Source: an uncultured Collinsella sp. (GTDB lineage: Bacteria; Actinomycetota; Coriobacteriia; Coriobacteriales; Coriobacteriaceae). From it: a DNA stretch of 19,646 bases. Location: NCBI GenBank assembly GCA_958407085.1, contig CATYHY010000012.1, forward strand, positions 1-19,646. Direction: 5' to 3'. Both the position numbers and the translations under genes were made by a program. This document shows, in pieces, positions 15,120 to 19,646 of the stretch; position 1 is the stretch's first letter; every line of letters starts with the position of its first letter. A model generated the notes under the pieces. That model did not search any database, was not told the DNA's origin, and worked only from the letters and a program-made list of their open reading frames with translations.

Positions 15120-16040
15120 TTACATGAAGCCGCAGACGCGACCGATGATGCCGATGGCGAAGAGAGCCAGGATGATGACGATCGGGCTGACCTTCTTCTT
15201 GAGGAGCTTGCAGACCAGCAGGGTCAGGCACACGGCGGCAAGGCCGGGGATGAGCTGATCGAGGTTGGCCTGAAGCGTGGTGACCTTCACCTGATCAAGG
15301 GCGTTAGCACCGATGGAGTTATACATCGTCAGCGCTTCCTTGACACCCTCAGAACCGGAGGGCAGGTTAGCCCAGTCGATAAAGGCGCCAGCAGACTGCG
15401 TGACCTTGGAGACGACCGGGGTGAAGGAGATGGACACCCAGCGCTCGACCAGGGCGCCGATGATGAACATACCCAGGATGGAAGCACCCTCGGTAACCTT
15501 GCCCATCAGACCGCCGGAGAGGTCCTTTGCGATGGAGGAGCCGACCTTGTAGCCAAACTCCTGCGTGTACCACAGGAAGGCGTAACGGATGATGTTCCAC
15601 GCGAAGAAGAACAGCAGCGGACCGGCGATGCTGCCGGACAGGGCCAAGGAAGCGCCCAGAGCACCCAGAATCGGGCGAAGGGTGAACCAGAAGGCGGGGT
15701 CGCCGACACCGGCGAGCGGGCCCATCATACCGACCTTGACGCCCTGGATGGCGACGTCGTCAATCGGGGCACCGTTGGCGCGCTCCTCCTCGAGAGCGAG
15801 GGTAACGCCAATGACGGGGGCGGAAACATAGGGGTGGGTGTTATAGAACTCCAGGTGGCGCTTAAGAGCGGCAATCTGGTCATCCTTGCTGGTGTAGAGC
15901 TTCTTGATCGCAGGGATCATTGCGAAGCACCAGCCGCCGTTCTGCATACGCTCGTAGTTCCACGAGCCCTGAAGGAACTGATGACGGAAGCAAACCTTCT
16001 TGCGGTCAGCCTTGGTGAGCTGAATCTTGTTCTCTGCCAT
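15120..16040 (-). CDS. manZ: Mannose/fructose/sorbose-class PTS component IID
   Basis: Membrane subunit of a mannose-class phosphotransferase permease; with IIC it forms the sugar channel. It has 306 residues, opening with a soluble helical region containing KVCFRHQFLQGSWNYERMQ and GGWCFAMIPAIKKLY, then EERANGAPIDD and VGMMGPLAGVGDPAFWFTLRPILG, a hallmark IID stretch, then hydrophobic segments and a C-terminal helix ending LFAIGIIGRVCGFM. ATG 16040 is chosen over the GTG at 16049, since GGAGGGGAG precedes it at suitable spacing. Sixteen bases separate it from IIC. Preferred sugar (mannose, glucose, glucosamine, others) cannot be read from sequence. Confidence 0.95.
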   Translation of the reverse strand: MAENKIQLTKADRKKVCFRHQFLQGSWNYERMQNGGWCFAMIPAIKKLYTSKDDQIAALKRHLEFYNTHPYVSAPVIGVTLALEEERANGAPIDDVAIQGVKVGMMGPLAGVGDPAFWFTLRPILGALGASLALSGSIAGPLLFFFAWNIIRYAFLWYTQEFGYKVGSSIAKDLSGGLMGKVTEGASILGMFIIGALVERWVSISFTPVVSKVTQSAGAFIDWANLPSGSEGVKEALTMYNSIGANALDQVKVTTLQANLDQLIPGLAAVCLTLLVCKLLKKKVSPIVIILALFAIGIIGRVCGFM

Positions 16041-16056
16041 ATGTATCACTCCCCTC

Positions 16057-16875
16057 CTACTCGTAATCGTTCAGAATGTCGCCGAGCGGGTCGCCGGAGC
16101 CACCGCCCATGCCGCCACCCTGCTTGGCCAGATCCTTGAGGCCAAGGTAGATGAGGGCAAGGGAGATGCCGATGAGGCCAAGGGCGATCAGCGTGAGCTG
16201 AGGGATGGCAGCAAGGACAAAGCCGAGGATGAAGAACGGCCAGGTCTCCTTGGTGGCCATCATGTTGATGACCATGGCGTAACCGACGGAAGCGACCATG
16301 CCGCCGCCGACAGCCATGCCGCCGGACAGCCAGTCGGGCATAGCGTTAAGCGCGTTGGTAACGGCCTCGGCCGGGATGATGCACAGAAGTACTGCCGGGA
16401 TGGCGATACGAAGGCCCTGCATGAGGATGGCAGCGTACTGCCAGCGCTCGATGCCAGAGAAGTCGCCCTTCTCGGCGCAACCGTCCATGGCGTGAGCGAT
16501 AGCGGTAGCAATGGTACGGCAGATCATGGTCAGGAACAGACCAGCGACCGACAGCGGGACGGCGACGGCGATGGCCGCGGTAACGGCCTTGGCCGAATCA
16601 GTGGCGCCGCCGTTGAGGGCGAGCACCATGATGATCGAAGAAGCGACCGAGGCCAGAGCGGCGTCAGGCGCGACGGCGGCGCCGACGTTAGCCCAGCCAA
16701 GGGCCATCATCTGGAGCGAACCGCCCAGGAGGATGCCCTCCTGAAGGTGACCGGTTACGAGACCGATAAGCGTGCATGCCACGAGCGGCTGATGGAACTG
16801 GAACTCATCCAGAATGCCTTCCATACCAGCAAGCAACGCGACAATCGCAACAAGCAGAATAGTGATTGCAGACAT
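16057..16875 (-). CDS. manY: Mannose/fructose/sorbose-class PTS component IIC
   Basis: Integral-membrane subunit of 272 residues of the mannose-class PTS. It begins with ITILLVAIVALLAGMEGILDE and has the family stretch QFHQPLVACTLIGLVTGHLQ and EGILLGGSLQMMALGWANVG, with GAAVAPDAALASVASSII after it, all typical of IIC transport domains. Several further hydrophobic spans follow. The C-terminal tail is cytosolic, with a Gly-rich KQGGGMGGGSGDPLGDILND segment. ATG 16875 is preceded by AAAGGAGG. It is co-transcribed 18 bases after IIAB. Confidence 0.95.
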   Translation of the reverse strand: MSAITILLVAIVALLAGMEGILDEFQFHQPLVACTLIGLVTGHLQEGILLGGSLQMMALGWANVGAAVAPDAALASVASSIIMVLALNGGATDSAKAVTAAIAVAVPLSVAGLFLTMICRTIATAIAHAMDGCAEKGDFSGIERWQYAAILMQGLRIAIPAVLLCIIPAEAVTNALNAMPDWLSGGMAVGGGMVASVGYAMVINMMATKETWPFFILGFVLAAIPQLTLIALGLIGISLALIYLGLKDLAKQGGGMGGGSGDPLGDILNDYE

Positions 16876-16893
16876 GTATCGGACCCTCCTTTA

Positions 16894-17883
16894 CTATGCT
16901 TGAGCGGCCAGTTCGGCCTTAGCTTTCTTCAACATGGCGTCGAGATCCTCGGAAGCATCCGAAGGAACCTTGCGGACCTCGAACTTGACGCCCTTGGCCT
17001 TGAGGGCCTCGAGGGTCTTAACGTCGTCATCGCCCATAGCGACGGCGTTGGTGACGACGACCTTGCCCTTGGAGTGAGCCATGGAACCGATGTTGACTTC
17101 CTTGATGTCGACGCCGGCCTCGATGGCCTTGAGCAGATCCTGCGGGTTCTCGAAGAGCAGCATGGCCTTGGTGTCACCAAAGCGCGTGTCCTTGACGACC
17201 TCGGCCATCTTCTTGATAGGCACGACGTTGGCATGGACTCCCGGAGGGGCAGCCTGCTCGATCATGGTCTTGCGGAGCTCGTCGTGAGCAACGCCGTCGG
17301 AAACCACGATGATGCGGTTGGGGTTGATCTGCTTGGTCCACGTGGTGGCCACCTGACCATGCAGCAGACGGGTGTCGATACGGACGTGGGCGATCTTGAT
17401 GTGCCCGTCGCCGATGACCGTTCCCGGAGGGATGGCGCCTGCAGGAGCAGCGGCGGCCGCAGCCGGCTTCTTCTCCTCGGGCTCCAGAGACTCGGGCTTG
17501 ACGCGCACGCCAGCCTTAGCCTCAGTCACGAGATGTTTTGCGATCGCATGTGCAGTGTTCTTTGCGTCAAAGCGCTGCGAATATGCCTCGATGAGCATAG
17601 GCAGGTTGACACCGGTGACGATAGCCCAGGAATCATGGCCCTCGATGAGCCCGCTGATCTGGTTGAACGGCGTGCCGCCCCACAGATCAACGAGGAAGAG
17701 CACCTGCTCCTGGTCCTCGAAGGAAGCGATTGCTTCCTCGACCTTGGCACGGAAGTCGTCGGGGCCCATGCTCGGCTCGAGCGAGACCACGGCAACAGAC
17801 GGCTGATCGCCAAAGACCATCGAGCCCGTCTGCTTGATTCCAGCTGCCAAGTCCCCGTGGCTAGCAAGAACAATACTTACCAT
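16894..17883 (-). CDS. manX: Mannose-class PTS component IIAB fusion
   Basis: Cytosolic phosphocarrier of 329 residues that relays phosphate from HPr to the incoming sugar. Domain IIA (about 1-130) carries the phosphorylated His at H9 in VLASHGDLAAG and LFLVDLWGGTPFNQ. An Ala/Pro-rich linker (EKKPAAAAAAPAGAIPPG) joins it to domain IIB, where IAHVRIDTRLLHGQVATTW holds the second phospho-His (H175), followed by RIIVVSDGVAHDE and an extended C-terminal region. ATG 17883 is preferred over GTG 17886 because AAAGGAGG lies seven bases ahead. It is first in the operon, behind an AT-rich upstream region with a candidate promoter. Confidence 0.95.
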   Translation of the reverse strand: MVSIVLASHGDLAAGIKQTGSMVFGDQPSVAVVSLEPSMGPDDFRAKVEEAIASFEDQEQVLFLVDLWGGTPFNQISGLIEGHDSWAIVTGVNLPMLIEAYSQRFDAKNTAHAIAKHLVTEAKAGVRVKPESLEPEEKKPAAAAAAPAGAIPPGTVIGDGHIKIAHVRIDTRLLHGQVATTWTKQINPNRIIVVSDGVAHDELRKTMIEQAAPPGVHANVVPIKKMAEVVKDTRFGDTKAMLLFENPQDLLKAIEAGVDIKEVNIGSMAHSKGKVVVTNAVAMGDDDVKTLEALKAKGVKFEVRKVPSDASEDLDAMLKKAKAELAAQA

Positions 17884-17953
17884 CACATAACCTCCTTTTT
17901 GGCTACGTATTTCCTACACGACATGAAGGAAGTATACCTGTTTGGTTTGTGGA

Positions 17954-17982
17954 ATTATAGCTAAATTCGCAAAAGGTTGGAT
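17954..17982 (-). promoter_or_regulatory. Candidate promoter of the mannose PTS operon
   Basis: TATAAT on the - strand at 17959-17954 is a perfect -10. At 17 bases upstream the hexamer is ATCCAA, a poor -35, so an activator may be required. The predicted start near 17947 leaves a leader of about 64 bases to the IIAB ATG. Confidence 0.4.
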
Positions 17983-17984
17983 TA

Positions 17985-17995
17985 TTTGTTTAAAC
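17985..17995. repeat. TTTGTTTAAAC box, copy 1
   Basis: Exact 11-bp repeat with 18147-18157. The core GTTTAAAC is its own reverse complement, so it could bind a dimer. It lies just upstream of the candidate -35 region of the PTS promoter. Confidence 0.45.
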
Positions 17996-18146
17996 GTCTA
18001 AGTTTGTTACAAATTGATTACGTTGCCGGTTTACAGCTTATTGCCTGCTAAAACGTGATTTGCTGATTGCTTTCAAAGACATATAAAGGTGCACTGTTCG
18101 TTAAGACCGCTTTTAGGTGGATCCCAATGCGTCTGCGTGCCACCAT

Positions 18147-18157
18147 TTTGTTTAAAC
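18147..18157. repeat. TTTGTTTAAAC box, copy 2
   Basis: Second exact copy of the 11-bp box, start-to-start distance 162 bp from the first. It is preceded at 18137-18142 by GTGCCA, the reverse complement of TGGCAC. Confidence 0.45.
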
Positions 18158-18220
18158 AGACATGACTTGACTAACCGAAGCAAATATGTTTAGAACTCTA
18201 GCCCATGTAGTCATTGGATG

Positions 18221-18649
18221 TTAGGCGATGTGGAGAGGGTTGGCGGCGTCGACGGCATCGGGGGCGTCGGAAGGACCGTCGGGGACAGCGTCTGCCGGGT
18301 CCTCGTCGGGGGTCTCGATCTGTTTGATCATGACCTCTTGGCCCTGCAGCAAATAGGTCTCGCCGCTACCGCAATGGGGACAGGTCTTGCCGTGCTCGAC
18401 CGTCGCGTAGTCGCGGCCGCACGCCTCGCAATGCGTCACGGCCTCGACAGGCTCCACGATAAGCTCCGCGCCCTGCGTGATAGGCTTTTTATCCGCCGCC
18501 CAGCGCCAAGCGTCGAGTAGTAGATCGGGGACGACGCCCGAGACCTCGCCCAGCAGCAGCGTGACGCTCGAAACGCGACGCACGCCATGAGCGCGCGCCA
18601 CATTCTCAACATCGCGAATGATGTGATAGACGATTCCGAGCTCGTGCAC
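18221..18649 (-). CDS. hypA: Hydrogenase maturation nickel metallochaperone HypA
   Basis: HypA delivers Ni(II) to [NiFe]-hydrogenase precursors with HypB and can also serve urease. It begins with MHELG, giving the N-terminal amine and His2 nickel ligands, then the usual alpha/beta region RRVSSVTLLLGEVSGVVPDLL and a zinc site with two Cys pairs, CEAC and CPHC, spaced as in the family. The zinc site is followed by YLLQGQEVMIKQIE, near the normal C-terminus at about 113 residues. Here an extra acidic, Pro/Ala/Asp-rich tail takes it to 142 residues. The start is the GTG at 18649 after AAGGAA, because the family requires MHE. It implies a nickel hydrogenase elsewhere in the genome; none is seen in the window. 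The neighbour upstream on the same strand is a flavin/iron-sulphur oxidoreductase. Confidence 0.95.
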   Translation of the reverse strand: MHELGIVYHIIRDVENVARAHGVRRVSSVTLLLGEVSGVVPDLLLDAWRWAADKKPITQGAELIVEPVEAVTHCEACGRDYATVEHGKTCPHCGSGETYLLQGQEVMIKQIETPDEDPADAVPDGPSDAPDAVDAANPLHIA

Positions 18650-18661
18650 TTTTAATTCCTT

Positions 18662-18683
18662 CCGCCGTTCTACCGAACGGCGG
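18662..18683 (-). other. Perfect 9-bp hairpin directly upstream of hypA
   Basis: CCGCCGTTC and GAACGGCGG around a four-base loop, ending 12 bases before the hypA GTG. No T-run follows on the - strand. It may mark the end of the upstream transcript or affect hypA translation. Confidence 0.45.
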
Positions 18684-18735
18684 TCGGCTTGACGCTGCGC
18701 GAGCCCCAGACGGGCGATCTGCCTTTCAATCGTCG

Positions 18736-18760
18736 GGCATGGGCAAAAGCCCTATGCCCT
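18736..18760 (-). terminator. Hairpin after the oxidoreductase gene, weak terminator candidate
   Basis: GGGCAT-GGGC pairs with GCCC-T-ATGCCC around AAAA (TTTT loop on the - strand), with one bulged base. It lies 84 bases past the oxidoreductase stop. A T-run is missing. The remaining bases between it and 18843 show no gene. Confidence 0.35.
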
Positions 18761-18843
18761 CCTCTTTCAAGGCACCTCGCCACGCCTGGGACTCGCTCGC
18801 TGTCCAACCGCTCTCTGCGCCGTTCTCCTGCTTGTTGCGTTTC

Positions 18844-19646
18844 TTACTTCTTCCCGAATTTAATCTTGATGGCGCGCTTGAGCGCGTACTTGCCCAGGCT
18901 TGGAAGCTTTTGCTCGTATTTGACCATCGTGGAGCACTCGGGGCGGTCGCGATCCAGATGGATGGCGTCAAACGCGCACTTGGTGGTGCACAGGCCGCAG
19001 CCGATGCACTTGTTGGGGTCGACGATCGAGGCACCGCAGCCCAGGCAACGGGCGGTCTCGGCGCGCACCTGCTCTTCGGTAAAGGTCTCGACGTACTCGC
19101 TAAACGGCGCGGCCTTCTCGCGCTCGCGGTCAACGTGGGCAACCTCGCGGCTCGCGTTGTCGTAGCCCTCGAGCACAACGTCGTCGCGGTCGAGCGCGGT
19201 GTAGCGGCGCTGGTTGCGGCCGATGGTGAGCGTGGAGCCCGGCTGCACAAAGCGGTGGATGGACACGGCGGCCTCGTGACCGGCAGCGATGGCGTCGATG
19301 GCAAAGCTCGGACCGGTGTAGACGTCGCCCCCCACAAAGATGTCGGGCTCGGCGGTCTGGTAGGTCTGGGGATCGGCAAGGACGCCCTGGCCGCGGCCGA
19401 GCTCCACCTTGGAGCCAGCTAGCAAGTCGCCCCACACAATGGACTGGCCAATCGACATGACCACGCGGTCGGCGTCGACGCGGCGCAGGTCATTCTCGTC
19501 GTACTCGGGCGCAAACCGGCCCTTGTCGTCAAAGACACGCGTGCAGCGCTTGAAGGTGATACCACACACACGGCCGGTCTCGTCCAGATGGACCTCCTTG
19601 GGACCCCAACCGCAGCTGATGTGCGCGCCGTCCTCAATGGCCTCGC
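18844..19646 (-). CDS. GltD-like FAD/NAD(P) oxidoreductase with C-terminal 4Fe-4S domain, 5' end outside window
   Basis: C-terminal 267 residues of an FAD-dependent pyridine nucleotide-disulphide oxidoreductase related to glutamate synthase small subunit and NfnB. The frame continues without a start to the right edge (about EAIEDGAHISCGWGPKEVHLD first), so the gene begins beyond 19646. Visible are RVDADRVVMSIGQ, the second dinucleotide-binding region PDIFVGGDVYTGP (the GD binding FAD ribitol or phosphate) and AAGHEAAVSIHRF. A cysteine-rich ferredoxin-like end follows, with CLGCGASIVDP then CIGCGLCTTKC, carrying Cys positions for a [4Fe-4S] cluster, and a basic tail. It probably passes electrons between NAD(P)H, FAD and a partner protein; a hydrogenase or ferredoxin link is suggested only by hypA next door. 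The partner and N-terminus cannot be seen. Confidence 0.88.
   Translation of the reverse strand, partial: EAIEDGAHISCGWGPKEVHLDETGRVCGITFKRCTRVFDDKGRFAPEYDENDLRRVDADRVVMSIGQSIVWGDLLAGSKVELGRGQGVLADPQTYQTAEPDIFVGGDVYTGPSFAIDAIAAGHEAAVSIHRFVQPGSTLTIGRNQRRYTALDRDDVVLEGYDNASREVAHVDREREKAAPFSEYVETFTEEQVRAETARCLGCGASIVDPNKCIGCGLCTTKCAFDAIHLDRDRPECSTMVKYEQKLPSLGKYALKRAIKIKFGKK

Larger units (their letters stand above)
17884..18220. other. AT-rich upstream region of the PTS operon, 336 bp, no gene
   Basis: Strikingly AT-rich against the high-GC coding DNA. It contains a perfect TATAAT on the - strand, two copies of TTTGTTTAAAC, and a TGGCAC reminiscent of a sigma-54 -24 element, each listed separately where supported. 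I see no gene. It is the probable site of PTS operon regulation. Confidence 0.7.

Noticed and set aside
16027..17964. 645-residue open frame on the + strand across the PTS genes
   Set aside because: It is fully antisense to three clear PTS genes. High-GC codon bias leaves long antisense frames open. No domain is recognisable and its start is unsupported.
18128..18142. Sigma-54 promoter upstream of the mannose PTS
   Set aside because: TGGCAC is present but the -12 GC is one base too close and the TTGC part is poor. Sigma-54 promoters do not tolerate altered spacing.
1..19646. CRISPR arrays, insertion sequences, phage genes or toxin-antitoxin systems
   Set aside because: No regularly spaced repeats, transposase motifs or phage structural genes were found on either strand.

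Overview
The window looks like a chromosomal segment of a Coriobacteriia actinobacterium, most probably Collinsella or a close relative. This is inferred from high-GC coding sequence with strong third-position GC bias, the actinobacterial PP2C / SEDS-PBP / PknB-PASTA cell-wall cluster, a mannose-type PTS with a DUF956 partner, and the gut-anaerobe style sugar and Amadori-product genes. No 16S or marker comparison was possible.

Layout. Positions 1-6081 (+ strand) hold a PP2C phosphatase (cut at its 5' end by the window), a single polypeptide joining an FtsW/RodA SEDS glycosyltransferase to a class B penicillin-binding transpeptidase, and a PknB-type kinase with four PASTA repeats. A strong terminator closes this cluster at 6134-6163. 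Positions 6575-11880 (- strand) hold a five-gene set, in transcription order: GntR/UTRA regulator, YfcC-family carrier, FrlC-like epimerase, FrlB-like SIS deglycase and FrlD-like PfkB kinase. This matches the logic of fructoselysine (Amadori product) catabolism: uptake, epimerisation, 6-phosphorylation, then deglycation to glucose-6-phosphate and an amine. The unusual part is a YfcC-type carrier in place of the FrlA permease, ABC or PTS uptake seen in described systems. A well-formed promoter between regulator and carrier is bracketed by two near-identical 20-bp boxes, probable operators.

Positions about 11948-14206 are a gene graveyard: the C-terminal end of a HAD phosphatase, a C-terminal PRD piece of a LevR-like regulator, the N-terminal end of a P-loop sugar/nucleoside kinase running into a possible WYL fragment, and an iron alcohol dehydrogenase broken by two frameshifts and a nonsense codon. 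A tRNA-Arg(CCU) gene lies just beyond, at 14296-14371 (- strand).

Positions 14601-17883 (- strand) are a mannose-family PTS operon (IIAB, IIC, IID) followed by DUF956/ManO. An intrinsic terminator-like hairpin separates IID from ManO, so ManO probably depends on read-through. The AT-rich 336-bp region upstream carries a candidate promoter and a repeated GTTTAAAC-centred motif. Positions 18221-19646 (- strand) hold HypA, a nickel chaperone for hydrogenase maturation, and the C-terminal part of a GltD-like FAD oxidoreductase with a terminal ferredoxin-like domain that runs off the window.

The PP2C/PknB pair probably controls peptidoglycan synthesis by the SEDS-PBP fusion. The Amadori and mannose-PTS operons both feed hexose phosphates into glycolysis. 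The graveyard shows that other carbohydrate genes have been lost here.
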